Assembly: GCA_020633555.1 (NCBI GenBank)
Contig: JACKDL010000030.1
Span: 1 to 64,000 of the forward strand
Length of the DNA stretch: 64,000 bases
Direction of reading: 5' to 3'
Source: Myxococcales bacterium
Lineage (GTDB): Bacteria > Myxococcota_A > Bradymonadia > UBA7976 > UBA1532
A model generated the notes under the pieces. That model ran no database searches, was not told the DNA's origin, and saw only the letters and a list, made by a program, of their open reading frames with translations. How positions within the stretch are numbered: the stretch's first letter is position 1; every line of letters starts with the position of its first letter. Positions 35,314-45,463 of this stretch are shown piece by piece. Both the position numbers and the translations under genes were made by a program.

Positions 35314-36156
35314 TCAGCCACCGGCCGAGAAGGCCCCTGCCGGGGCGGTGGGGGCGCCCGTCTGGAGATCCAGGCCGAGCGCCTGGAACACCCCGGCGCA
35401 GGCGTAGGTGGCGGTGTCGCCCATGCAGGTGGCGTCCTCGCCCGGCCGCAGCGCGTCGAGCAGGGCCGCCACGTCCAGCCGCACGGGCGTGGTCGTGGGA
35501 TCGAAGCCCGTCACCGTCACCACCGCCCGGTTGGGCCGGTCGCAGCCGGTCACGTGGGCCACCGTGCCCTGGCAGCCTGTGCTGCCCAGGTGGATCAGGC
35601 TGTCGGTGTCGCCGTCGGTCAGGCTCAGCCGCAGGAACTTGTGCCCCCCCTGCCAGCCCCAGTGCATGGCGGTGCGCCCCAGGGGCGCCGTGGCCCGCAC
35701 CGGATCGCCGTGGTTCAGGTCGAAGGGCACCCCGACGGTGAACCGCAGCCCCACGTAGTCGCCGGCGGGGGCGGCGCCTTCGACGACGGCGCGGGTGGCG
35801 GTGGTGCCGTTCAGGCAGCCGCCCGTGCCGTCCTCGAAGTCCAGGTAGGCCAGCCGGTCGCTCTGCCACGCGCCGTCTGCCGAGAGGGCGATGGGGGTGG
35901 CCGCGCCCGTCGCGGAAAGCATTTCCAGATCATGCACGTACAGGCGCAGGTCGCCGGCCTGAACGGGGCCCGAGAAGGGCCCGAAGGCGGGGTAGGTGGC
36001 GCCGCAGGCGAAGGGCGCGCCGTTGACGGTGGCTTCGAAGCGCACGGTCACGGGGGCGGCGTCGGCGGCCGCGTCCTCGCCGCATGCGCTCAGCACGGCC
36101 ACCAGGGCCAGCCCGGGGATCGGGGCCAGCGCGGCCGGCATCCAGTGACGCGCCAT
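35314..36156 (-). CDS. MbnP-like copper-binding partner (four-Cys metallo-mystery protein)
   Basis: 280 residues, with a lipoprotein signal ending VLSAC (about 25). Family features are VRFEATVNGAPFACG, a LRLYVHDLEML strand, AMHWGWQGGHKFLRL, and paired Cys in GGCLNG, TGCQG, TGCDR and TCMGD. These match the 'metallo-mystery pair system four-Cys motif' family, of which MbnP is the studied example; in it a Trp becomes kynurenine and helps bind Cu(I). The Trp of MHWGW is a candidate. It sits between the di-heme enzyme gene (70 bp downstream) and an unknown exported protein (3 bp upstream). Confidence 0.82.
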   Translation of the reverse strand: MARHWMPAALAPIPGLALVAVLSACGEDAAADAAPVTVRFEATVNGAPFACGATYPAFGPFSGPVQAGDLRLYVHDLEMLSATGAATPIALSADGAWQSDRLAYLDFEDGTGGCLNGTTATRAVVEGAAPAGDYVGLRFTVGVPFDLNHGDPVRATAPLGRTAMHWGWQGGHKFLRLSLTDGDTDSLIHLGSTGCQGTVAHVTGCDRPNRAVVTVTGFDPTTTPVRLDVAALLDALRPGEDATCMGDTATYACAGVFQALGLDLQTGAPTAPAGAFSAGG

Positions 36157-36159
36157 GGC

Positions 36160-36993
36160 TCAGCCCTCCGCGGCCACCACCGGGGTGGTGGTGATCTGCA
36201 GGTCGTCCATCAGGTTGGTCAGCAGGGCCCGCTGCACGGCCCGGTCGCCCATGGCCCCGAAGTCCACCCCGTCGAACAGGCGGGCGGGGTCGCGCCAGAC
36301 GGTCACCCGAGCGCCGGGCTGGGCGGTCGTGTCCAGGCGGAAGGCCGTGTCGTCGCCCGGCTTCACCAGCTCGGCGATGCGGCCGTTGGCCAGGGAGGTG
36401 CGCACGGCGAAGGGCTGCGGGGCGGCCTCGGGCGTGGCCTGCCAGGTGCCCTCGAGCAGCAAGGCCGTGGCCACCATGTCCACGTCGTTCGGCAGGTCCA
36501 GCGCGTCCTCGGGCGCCCGCGCCACCAGGTAGTGGGCGCGGCAGTAGGTGCGCCCGATGACGGCGGCGGTGCCCAACTGCCGGGGGCTCAGCGGCACCAG
36601 CGTCTCCACCTGCGCCACCTGCATGGCCACGGGGTTGGGCACATCGTCGTGGCCCGCGTGGGCCACCCCCCCGCCCAGCAGGCTGCGCAGCCAGCCGCGC
36701 TGGCCGGTGGCGCCGTCCAGGTCGCTGCACTCGGCCAGCTCGACGCTGTAGGTGGTGAGGTAGCCCCGGGTGACGGTGATGACGTGGCCCAGGTCGTTGG
36801 TGACCGACCAGGCGCCGTCGGCGTGGGCGGTGACGCCCTCGAGCCGCCAGTCGGCGTGGTAGGCCAGCGCCCCGGCCACGGGGGCCGGGGCCGAGGTGGT
36901 CGGGGCGTCATCGGGGGGGGCGCAGACCAGGCCGCTCAGGCCGCAGGCCAGGACGGTCAGGGCGCGCAGGGTGGGGCGCAGTGCGGGGCGCAT
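36160..36993 (-). CDS. Exported protein of the metallo-mystery cluster, unknown function
   Basis: 277 residues with a lipoprotein-like signal (ACGLSGLVC). The mature part is beta-rich, with LGHVITVTRGYLTTYSVELAECSDL, a His-rich turn AHAGHDDVPNP, and a segment of VARAPEDALDLPNDVDMVA. Conserved-looking His (HAGHD, YCRAHY) could bind metal. It directly precedes the MbnP-like gene with a 3-bp gap and follows a GGAGAG ribosome site, so it is co-translated with it and probably takes part in the same periplasmic metal process. I do not know its family. Confidence 0.6.
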   Translation of the reverse strand: MRPALRPTLRALTVLACGLSGLVCAPPDDAPTTSAPAPVAGALAYHADWRLEGVTAHADGAWSVTNDLGHVITVTRGYLTTYSVELAECSDLDGATGQRGWLRSLLGGGVAHAGHDDVPNPVAMQVAQVETLVPLSPRQLGTAAVIGRTYCRAHYLVARAPEDALDLPNDVDMVATALLLEGTWQATPEAAPQPFAVRTSLANGRIAELVKPGDDTAFRLDTTAQPGARVTVWRDPARLFDGVDFGAMGDRAVQRALLTNLMDDLQITTTPVVAAEG

Positions 36994-37073
36994 GGCTCTC
37001 TCCGGGAAGGCGGGTTCGCTTGGGATGACCCGTGGCCGGCGCCCCCGTGCAAGGCGGGTGTGCGGGGGGGCGC

Positions 37074-38717
37074 TCAGGGGCGGGGCGGGGGGCCGCCGCC
37101 CATCATGGGCGGCCGGCAGACGCCCTGATCACAGGCCAGCGCCTCGCCGTTCATGCCCTGGCCGCAGTCGGCGTCCACGTTGCAGCCGGGCACGCACAGG
37201 TTGCCCATGGGCGTGGCCTCGCACAGGCAGTCCACCGAGCCGGGCGGGCAGGCGTTGGCGCAGTCGGCGTCGCCGGCGCACGCCACCGGGCCCTCGGGGG
37301 GCTGGCCCTCGGGGGGCTGCTGGCCCTCGGGGGGCTGCTGACCCTCGGGGGGCTGCTGACCCTCGGGGGGCTGCTGGCCCTCCGGGGGCTGCTGGCCACC
37401 TGCCATCTCGGGCACACACACCCCATCGCCGCAGATCAGCGCCTCGCCGTTCAGCCCCTGGCCGCAGTCGGCGTCCACATTGCAGCCGGGCACGCACAGG
37501 CTGCCCATGGGCGTGTCGGCGCACACGCAGTCCACCGAGCCCGGCGGGCAGGCGCCCTGGCAGTCGCCGTCGCCCTCGCAGGCGGCCGGCCCGCCCTGGG
37601 GCCCACCCGGGGGCTGCATGCCGCCCTGCTCGCCGCCCGCGGGGGGCTGCTGGGCGCCGCCGGGCGCCCCGGCGCCGGCCTGCCCGTCCAGCACCTGCCC
37701 GTGGTAGCAGCCCAGCACGTAGGGGAAGGTCCCGGTCGCGTGGTAGCGGTAGGTCCCGTCGGGCCCCACGCGCCCGTTGCAGCGGTCCAGCTTGTCGCCC
37801 TGCGCCGTCTCGCAGCTCGGGCCGTCGCAGGCGTGGTTGTCCCAGGCGTAGGTGGTGGGATCGCCCGTGCGCACCCACGAGCTCTCGAAGTCCACCACCT
37901 GGTCGCAGGCCTCGTCCAGGCAGCCCTTCGGCCCGTAGATGGGGAAGCCGTCCAGGGCAAAGCCAATCACCGGCGAGGGGGCGTCGTCGGGCCAGTCCAG
38001 CAGGCACTCCACCAGCAGCGCGTGGTAGTGATAGTCGCCGCGCTGGGCCGTGTGGCCCAGGCACCAGTCCAGGATGTCGTTGGCCACCGGATCGCCGTAG
38101 GGATCGGGGAAGGCGCCCTCGTTCGGCCCATAGATGGGGATCCCGTTCAGGGCGAAGCCGGCCACCCCCAGCAGCGGGATGTCGGTCTTGTTCGCCTGCA
38201 GCCGGGGACTCTGCGGGATCTGGTAGACGTGGCTCTGGGCCGCCAGCGGGTTGGGGGTGACCTGCTGGAAGCGGTAGTTGGGGATGCCGTTGGCGCGCAC
38301 GGTGACGACGCCGTCCGCGCAGCTCGCCGACACCTGGGTGGCCGGGAAGCCGTCGCCGGCGGACTCGGCGTCGCTGTAGTCGGGGAACAGATCGCTGGGG
38401 CAGTCGCCGGGCGCCCACTGGGCGGCCGGATCCTCGCCCGCCACGGGCGGCTGGGCCGGATCCATGGGCGCCTGGCCACCGCCGTCGCCGCCGGGGCCGC
38501 CCTCCATGGCCGGCGCGTCGCCGGGGGGCGGCCCCCCCTGCGGCGGGCGGGCCCCGGGGGGCGGGGGCGGCATGCCGGGCAGGGCGCCGTCATCGGGGGC
38601 CTGCCCGCCGGCCACGCGGCCCTCGGGCGGCGCCTCGCCGGTCATCTCCTCGGGGCGGCAGCCGGTGGTGGCCGCCAGGAGCGCAAGGCTCCCCATCGCG
38701 ATCTGCCAGGTACGCAT
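37074..38717 (-). CDS. YHYH-domain lipoprotein with PPEGQ repeats
   Basis: 547 residues from ATG 38717; lipoprotein signal ends ATTGC (about 19). A Pro/Gly-rich stretch (about 25-100) leads to a YHYH domain (about 105-320): VTVRANGIPNYRF, YQIPQSPRL, GFALNGIPIYGPNEGAF and GDYHYHALLVECLL, repeated in part later (GFALDGFPIYGPKG, TYRYHATGTFPYVLGCYHG). The His-rich YHYH motif suggests metal binding. Two copies of a Cys-rich module (CPPGSVDC-C..CVPGCNVDADCGQG) follow, separated by five QQPPEG repeats. It lies next to the metallo-mystery pair, suggesting a shared copper role. Confidence 0.78.
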   Translation of the reverse strand: MRTWQIAMGSLALLAATTGCRPEEMTGEAPPEGRVAGGQAPDDGALPGMPPPPPGARPPQGGPPPGDAPAMEGGPGGDGGGQAPMDPAQPPVAGEDPAAQWAPGDCPSDLFPDYSDAESAGDGFPATQVSASCADGVVTVRANGIPNYRFQQVTPNPLAAQSHVYQIPQSPRLQANKTDIPLLGVAGFALNGIPIYGPNEGAFPDPYGDPVANDILDWCLGHTAQRGDYHYHALLVECLLDWPDDAPSPVIGFALDGFPIYGPKGCLDEACDQVVDFESSWVRTGDPTTYAWDNHACDGPSCETAQGDKLDRCNGRVGPDGTYRYHATGTFPYVLGCYHGQVLDGQAGAGAPGGAQQPPAGGEQGGMQPPGGPQGGPAACEGDGDCQGACPPGSVDCVCADTPMGSLCVPGCNVDADCGQGLNGEALICGDGVCVPEMAGGQQPPEGQQPPEGQQPPEGQQPPEGQQPPEGQPPEGPVACAGDADCANACPPGSVDCLCEATPMGNLCVPGCNVDADCGQGMNGEALACDQGVCRPPMMGGGPPPRP

Positions 38718-38835
38718 CGCTTCTCTCCGTCGCTCGGTGTGATCCGGATGGCCCCGCTTGCCGGGGGCCTCACTGCTCACGACCCGCGCCCGGCGAGGGC
38801 GTGCAACGGAGCGGCGGATTTTCTGGCCGGGCGGG

Positions 38836-39777
38836 CTACTCCACCGGGTCGCCGGGCTCTTCGCGGGTGGGGAAGGCGCAGGTGGCCTCGTCGCCCTCGC
38901 GGAACAGGCCAGCCCGCCCGTACACCCGCGCGAAGGTGGTGTCCCAACACTCGCTCACGGCCAGCGGGCGCCCGTTCTGGATGATCACCGCGTCGGCGCG
39001 GCCGGCGCCGGTGGCGTCCCAGCGGCTGCGCAGGCGGGCGAGCTGGCCGGCCTCGTCGTAGAAAGCGAAGTCGAACACGCCGGCGCCGTCGGGCGCGCGG
39101 CGGAAGCGGTAGATGGCGTCCTCGGGCATGGGCCCCAGCCCCAGATCGGCCTGGCGGAAGCTGAGCGCCAGGCTCACCTGGTGGTCGCGCACCGTGTACG
39201 TCACCGTCAGGTCGCCCTGACCCCAGCCCTGGCCCACGGCGCGGGCCGCGTCCAGATCCACCCGCAGCTCGCCGGCGCCCTCGCCGGGGCCCGCCCCGCC
39301 GCCTGCCGGGGTGAACTGCCCGTCCAGCACCGTCACCGGCGCCCCCAGGTCGCCGCGGGGCGCCTGGGTGAGCGCGTACGTGTACCCGTCGCCCTCACGG
39401 GTCATGGCGAAGCGGCTCACCTGCGGGTCCAGCGGGTGGGGCGCGGGCGCCCACGCCCGCCCGCGGGGCGTGCGCTCGGTGGGCGGCTGCTCCACCACCC
39501 GGTCCACCGCGTGCACCAGCCCGAAGGCCAGCCCGTTCAGGGCCAGGCTGATCTGCCGCGTGAGCACGTACAGCTCGGCGGGCTCGGCCACGATCAGGCC
39601 CGTGGCAGCCGTCGCCGAGGCGGCCGCGGGGCCGCCAATGCGCAGCACCTGCGCGCTGGGGGCGGCCGCCAGATAGCGGGCGTCCTCCTCGAAGGCGGCG
39701 TTGCTGAACTCGTCGCCGCAGCCCGGCAACGCGAGCGGCAGCCACAGGACGAGGATCATCCAGGCAGGGGACTTCAT
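38836..39777 (-). CDS. Lipoprotein, unknown function
   Basis: 313 residues starting at ATG 39777, which overlaps the caspase-like gene stop (ATGA). The lipoprotein signal ends LALPGC. The rest is beta-rich and unrecognised: LYVLTRQISLALNGLAFGLVHAVDRVV near the start looks helical, and later parts such as YTYALTQAPRGD, VTYTVRDHQVSLALSF and YRFRRAPDGAGVFDFAFYDE resemble a small beta-sandwich. As the fourth gene of the ECF/anti-sigma/caspase operon it may be a client or inhibitor of the protease. Confidence 0.65.
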   Translation of the reverse strand: MKSPAWMILVLWLPLALPGCGDEFSNAAFEEDARYLAAAPSAQVLRIGGPAAASATAATGLIVAEPAELYVLTRQISLALNGLAFGLVHAVDRVVEQPPTERTPRGRAWAPAPHPLDPQVSRFAMTREGDGYTYALTQAPRGDLGAPVTVLDGQFTPAGGGAGPGEGAGELRVDLDAARAVGQGWGQGDLTVTYTVRDHQVSLALSFRQADLGLGPMPEDAIYRFRRAPDGAGVFDFAFYDEAGQLARLRSRWDATGAGRADAVIIQNGRPLAVSECWDTTFARVYGRAGLFREGDEATCAFPTREEPGDPVE

Positions 39778-41369
39778 GGCAGGTACCCCACGGTCAGGTA
39801 GCCCTCGCCGAAGCCCAGGGAGCGGTCCTCGGCCTCGGTGGCGTAGCGCAGGTAGTGGGCGCGCACGGTCAGGCCCACGGCCAGCGCGCCCCAGCGCCAG
39901 TCCAGGCCCACGGCGGCGCCGGGCGACAGGGTGAACAGATCTTGGAAGGGGGCCTGCCCGTCGCGGAAGTCTCGGCGCAGGTACACCCCGGTGATGTGCG
40001 GGCCGGCGCGCAGGCGCGTGGCCTGCCCGATCCAGCCGTCGAAGCTCAGGCCCACGCTGGCCAGGAAGACGCTGAAGTCCACGGGCACGGCCTCGGCGTA
40101 GGGCCCCGCCGCCACGGCGGTGCGGGTGCCCCCGAAGGCGGCGTCCAGGTGCAGGCTCAGGCCGCGGGCCACCAGGTTCTGCCCCTCGACCTGCACGCCC
40201 ACCAGCGCCGACGGGTGAAACAGATCGTCGCGGCTCGGGGCGTCGAAGAAGGCCTGGTAGCCCACCCGCGCCCCCACCTGCCACGCCTTGCGGCGGCGCA
40301 CCCGCTCGCCCAGCCACAGGGGCCCCTTGGTGACGTCCTCGTCGAAGGCCACCGCCTGGAAGTCGCCCTCGCCCACGGCGCGCTGCTGGGCGGCGGCCAC
40401 GGCCACGTCCTGCAGCAGCAGGTGATCGGCGGTGCGCTTCTTGATGACGTAGCGCCCCGGCGCCACCGACAGGCGGGTGGGGTGCCCGGGGCGGGCGTCC
40501 ACCTCGCCCACCACCAGGTCGCGGTCGCGGTCATAGACCAGGTAGCGGCCGGCGGCGTCGCCGGCGAACAGCAGCGCGCCCCGGCCCCCCAGGCGGGTCA
40601 GCCCCACCTGGCCGTTGCCCCGCAGGTCGTAGGTGAAGGTGGGGTGCTGGGTGCCGCCGCGGGTGCCGGCGGTCTGCGAGACCGTGCGGTGGTAGGCGTA
40701 GGTGTAGGCCTCTTCCAGGTTCACGACGCCGTCGCCGGAGCGGTCGGCGGCGCCCCGCAGGCCGCTCACCAGGTGGTGGGTGAAGAAGCTCCCCCGCAGC
40801 TCATCGCTCTCCTGGCTGGCCTCGTGGGCGCTGGAGCTGGTGATGACCACCATGCCGGCGGCCTGGGCGTCGGGCTCGGCCTCCACCACGAACCCCGGCG
40901 CGCGCACGCCGCCCTTCAGGCGCGTCATGGCGCCCGACTGGCAGGCGTCCAGGAAGGCCAGCTTCACGTCGGCCGCCGAGCCGCGCAGGGCTTGCTGCAG
41001 CGTGGCCATGGGCAGCCGCTGGGCGCCGAGCTGCAGGTCGCCGCTGGCCGCATGCCCCGAGTAGTAGAACAGCAGCAGCGCGCGCTCGCCGGCGGCCTTG
41101 GCCTGCCCCACGCGCGCCTCGGCCTGCGCCAGCGCGGCGGCCACCTGCGGCCCGGTGGGCGCGGTGAGCACGGCCACGTCTTCGGCCGCGAAGCCGCCCA
41201 GCTCGGTGAGCACGGCGCCCAGCTTCTCGGCGTCGCGGGTGGGGTACTGCAGGGGCTCGGTGTCGGGCCCGCCGGTGGGGTGCGCCACCAGCACCGCCAC
41301 CCGCCGGGTGGGGGCGGCCGCCGCGGACCAGGGCGGCAGCGCCAGGGCGAGCAGGAGCAGCCAGCGCAT
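39774..41369 (-). CDS. Exported caspase-like (C14/metacaspase) protease with barrel-like C-terminus
   Basis: 531 residues with a signal peptide ending near AAA-AP (about 19). The caspase domain spans about 22-250: FYYSGHA gives the catalytic His (about 106) and LDACQSGAM the catalytic Cys (about 143), followed by SSSAHEASQESDELRGSFFTHHL, typical of caspase-like folds. The C-terminal ~200 residues look like an outer-membrane barrel, with alternating hydrophobic strands ending YLTVGYLP. This joins a protease and a barrel-like domain in one exported protein. It is third in an overlapping operon after an ECF sigma and its anti-sigma. Substrates are unknown; it would act in the periplasm or at the outer membrane. 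Confidence 0.83.
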   Translation of the reverse strand: MRWLLLLALALPPWSAAAAPTRRVAVLVAHPTGGPDTEPLQYPTRDAEKLGAVLTELGGFAAEDVAVLTAPTGPQVAAALAQAEARVGQAKAAGERALLLFYYSGHAASGDLQLGAQRLPMATLQQALRGSAADVKLAFLDACQSGAMTRLKGGVRAPGFVVEAEPDAQAAGMVVITSSSAHEASQESDELRGSFFTHHLVSGLRGAADRSGDGVVNLEEAYTYAYHRTVSQTAGTRGGTQHPTFTYDLRGNGQVGLTRLGGRGALLFAGDAAGRYLVYDRDRDLVVGEVDARPGHPTRLSVAPGRYVIKKRTADHLLLQDVAVAAAQQRAVGEGDFQAVAFDEDVTKGPLWLGERVRRRKAWQVGARVGYQAFFDAPSRDDLFHPSALVGVQVEGQNLVARGLSLHLDAAFGGTRTAVAAGPYAEAVPVDFSVFLASVGLSFDGWIGQATRLRAGPHITGVYLRRDFRDGQAPFQDLFTLSPGAAVGLDWRWGALAVGLTVRAHYLRYATEAEDRSLGFGEGYLTVGYLP

Positions 41370-42181
41370 CAGCGCGGCGCCTTCACGAAGGTGAAGCTGG
41401 CCTGGGTGCAGTCCAGGGGCAGCCGCTCGACGCGGGTGGGATCACCGCCCGCCTGGGCCAGCGCGGCCTTCGCCGCGGCCACCACGTCGGCGGTGGGCAG
41501 CGGGGCCTCGCTGAAGCAGCCCACCACCCGCTCGGGGCCCAGGGCGTCGTCCAGCAGCACGCTGCCCTCCAGCAGGCGGCCCACCCCCGGCTCGATGGCC
41601 AGCGAGCGCCCGCCCTGGTCGTAGAAGGGCGTCACGGCGCCCGCGCTGTCCAGGCTGACCACCACCAGGTGCCGGTGGGCGGGCGTGGAGTAGCGAAGCT
41701 GGATGGCGTCGCCGGGCTGCAGCACCGCCCCGGGCTCGCCGTCGCGCACGCCCTGAGGCCCGCGCACGTGGAAGCTCAGCCCTACGCCGGCCTTCAGGCG
41801 CGTGCCCGCGGCGACCTCGGGGGCGGGCGACACGGGCTGCACCGACAGGGCCACCGCGGCCGCGGCGGCGGCCAGCAGGCCCGCCCCGATCCACGTGGGC
41901 CAGCGCCGCCACCAGGCCTCCGGACGGCGGGCCTCCAGGGCGGCCATGAAGGCGGCGGGCGGGTGCCTCACCAGGAAGGCGTCGCGGGTCGCCCGCAGCG
42001 CCTCCAGGCGGGGGCGGCAGTGGGGGCAGCCTTGGGCGTGGGCCGCCTCGTCCCCGGGGGCCTCGCCCCCCAGCACCCGCTGCAGGGCGGCGCGGCCCAG
42101 GTGCCCGGGCGCCACGTTCGGGCTCTCCAGCAGGCCGATCATGCGCTCCGTCTCCTCGCTGGTCCTCGGCTGCTCGCTCAT
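41369..42181 (-). CDS. Zinc-finger anti-sigma factor with extracytoplasmic sensor domain
   Basis: 270 residues. N-terminal HAQGCPHC (His 48, Cys 52, Cys 55) is the H-x3-C-x2-C zinc-binding anti-sigma motif. A single membrane helix lies at about 97-114. The outer part (about 125-270) contains GLSFHVRGPQG and HLVVVSLDSAGAVTPFYDQGG, resembling DUF4384, a domain often found beside caspase-like proteins. It should hold the ECF sigma encoded just upstream inactive until the envelope signal arrives. Its start overlaps the expected sigma stop (ATGA), and its stop overlaps the caspase-like start (TGATG). Confidence 0.8.
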   Translation of the reverse strand: MSEQPRTSEETERMIGLLESPNVAPGHLGRAALQRVLGGEAPGDEAAHAQGCPHCRPRLEALRATRDAFLVRHPPAAFMAALEARRPEAWWRRWPTWIGAGLLAAAAAAVALSVQPVSPAPEVAAGTRLKAGVGLSFHVRGPQGVRDGEPGAVLQPGDAIQLRYSTPAHRHLVVVSLDSAGAVTPFYDQGGRSLAIEPGVGRLLEGSVLLDDALGPERVVGCFSEAPLPTADVVAAAKAALAQAGGDPTRVERLPLDCTQASFTFVKAPR

Positions 42182-42692
42182 CCTGCCCTCCGCACCGGCA
42201 CCGCGCCGGGGTCGCGGCCTGCCGGGCCCGCTGCACGAAGGCCCGCAGCCGCTTGCGCACCGTGGGCACCGACAGCCCCACCGCCTCGGCCACCTCCTCC
42301 TGGCTCATCTCGTCCACGTAGTAGTGCACGGCGAGCTGCTGGGTCTCGGCGTCGAACAGGCCCATCAGGTTGCGCACCAGGGCCGCCGTCTCGCTCACGT
42401 CGGCGTCGTGCCGGAACCGATCCAGATCGGCGCTGTCCACGAGCCCACGCCCGCGGCGCACCTTCTGGCTGCGCAGCACGTTCAAGCAGTGGTGGGTGGC
42501 GATGCGGGCCAGCCAGGTGTGCCAGCTCGACCGCCCCTCGAACCCCGCCCGGCCCCGATCGGCCTTCAGGAACACCTCCTGGGTGGCGTCCCAGGCCGCG
42601 TCGTCGTCGCCCAGCAGGTAGCGGCACCGATCAAAGACGGCGTGGCCGTAGTCGCGGTAGAGCTGCTCCAGCGTGGGGGCGTCGGCGATCAT
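42178..42692 (-). CDS. ECF-type RNA polymerase sigma factor (3' end probably frameshifted)
   Basis: About 170 residues from ATG 42692. Region 2: YGHAVFDRCRYLLGDDDAAWDATQEVFLKA, then SWHTWLARIATHHCLNVLR. Region 4: MSQEEVAEAVGLSVPTVRKRLRAFVQRAR. In the sequence as given, the frame has no stop after region 4 and would run on through the anti-sigma gene. A one-base shift between about 42180 and 42240 would end it at TGA 42178-42180, overlapping the anti-sigma ATG, as all other junctions in this operon do. I place the end there. It would direct transcription of an envelope-stress regulon. Confidence 0.75.
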
Positions 42693-42835
42693 GCGGGCCC
42701 ATTGACCCGCGACCGGGCAGGGAAGGAAAACCGTTTTTCCCCACCGACCGTCCCTGGTGCAAAACCTGTCCCTCGAAAGCGGGCGGGCCGTGCAGTACGG
42801 TCCCGCCCCCATCTCGACCCGCGCGGAGGCCCGAC
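42693..42835. promoter_or_regulatory. Divergent promoter region, ECF operon and peptidase gene
   Basis: 143 bp between divergent starts. It contains a perfect hairpin GGAAAA-CCGT-TTTTCC (42725-42740), inside a looser CAGGGA/TCCCTG pairing. ECF sigma factors often control their own operon from such a region, but I cannot assign a -35/-10 pair. Confidence 0.3.
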
Positions 42836-44399
<1,564 letters not shown>

Positions 44400-44404
44400 G
44401 CGGG

Positions 44405-44690
44405 GGGGCGCCCGATCCGCTGCGGCGGTGGTCCAGAGCGGCTGCACGTCGCCGAATGGCGGGGACCGCGCGCGAGAGGCCGCGGCCCTGCTTCGGAAGC
44501 CGCGACGGCGCGGGCGGGCGCCCGATCCACCGCGGGGGTGGTTCGGCGCGGCTTCAGGTCGCCCGGTCCGCCGCGGCGGTGGTCCGGAGCGTGTCCACGT
44601 CGCCGAATGGCGGGGACCGCGCGCTGCGAGAGGCCGCAGGCCGGCTTCGGAGACCGCGACGGCGCGATCGACGGTCCGGAGGATGGGGGT
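44405..44690 (+). repeat. Degenerate direct repeats, about 150 bp spacing
   Basis: The block CACGTCGCCGAATGGCGGGG occurs at 44445 and 44596, each time after a GTGGTCC(A/G)GAGCG sequence and before GAGAGGCCGC(G/A)-GC-CTTCGGA-CCGCGACGGCGCG. Between them a shortened third copy starts at about 44519 (GCGCCCGATCCACCGCGGGG). A related block, one base different, lies at 2364 in locus A. Confidence 0.6.
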
Positions 44691-44751
44691 TCCGGGGGGC
44701 GCCGCTTGAGCCCCCCCGGCGGGGCAACCGAACGCGTGCTGGCCTACCCAC

Positions 44752-44880
44752 AGCTTCCCAACGAAGCCAGGGGGTTTCCAAGGGGGGCACCCCCTTGGCA
44801 GGGTCCCAGGGACGGCGTCCCTGGCGGCATCCCAAACCCCGGTAGCGAAGCCTCCGGCCGGGGGGAGATCGCAGCGGCGG
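44752..44880 (-). repeat. Dispersed hairpin-rich element, inverted copy C
   Basis: On the minus strand this contains CCAGGGACGCCGTCCCTGG and, eight bases on, CCAAGGGGGTGCCCCCCTTGG. These match the two core hairpins of copies A and B, with a G-C pair in the second stem changed to A-T on both sides. The stretch GCTTCGTTGGGAAGC parallels GCTTCGACGAAAAGCC. It faces away from copy B. Confidence 0.65.
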
Positions 44881-45215
44881 ATGGCGCCTCGGGGTCGATC
44901 GCGGCCCAGCAGGCCGCGTGCGCGGGGCGGTCTTCGGCGCAAGGCGGCGAGGCCTTCATGGCGGGGCGGCAGGTCGTGCGCGTCGTGGTGCGCCGGTTGC
45001 GGATCATGCTTATCTGCCAGGGGGTCAACCCGCTGCACTTGAGCGCTGCGGGCCGCCTGTTTGCGAGGCTGGGTCAGGCCGCCGTGCTGCGCTTGAGTGC
45101 GAGGTCGCGAGCCAATGCGAGGTTCGTGTTGGTCAGCGCGGTGGTGACTCGCGCCGGGATGTACTTCTGAGCCGTCCGTGATCTTTCGGGCCCTGTGCGG
45201 CTTGGATCCGAGGAC

Positions 45216-45459
45216 GCACGTGGCCTTCGGCCACGATCGAGCCCGCGGCGATGTTCGCCGCTGCGATCTCCACCCGTGTGGTCGCTTCGCTGCCGTGGCG
45301 GCTCTCGCCACCAGGGACGCTGTCCCTGGGACCCTGCCGAGGGGGAGGCCCCCCTCGGACACCCCCCGCTTCGACGAAAAGCCGTTATGGATCAAAGGGG
45401 TTTACTGTGTTGGATGGCGGGGGCCCCCCACCGCCGGCCTGCGGCCGGCTCCCCCCGGA
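45216..45459 (+). repeat. Dispersed hairpin-rich element, copy B
   Basis: Near-identical to 2463-2714 over about 240 bp. It has GTGGCC-TTC-GGCCAC, CCAGGGAC-GCT-GTCCCTGG, CCGAGGGGG-AGGC-CCCCCTCGG, and a terminal GCCGGCC-TGC-GGCCGGC whose loop differs from copy A while pairing is kept. As in locus A, the 33-bp array begins a few bases after it. Confidence 0.7.
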
Positions 45460-45463
45460 TCTG

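Noticed and set aside
44881..45215. Transposase remnant between the two hairpin elements
   Set aside because: Translation in all frames gives no recognisable transposase motif, and no terminal inverted repeats or target duplications were found, although the flanking elements are inverted relative to each other.
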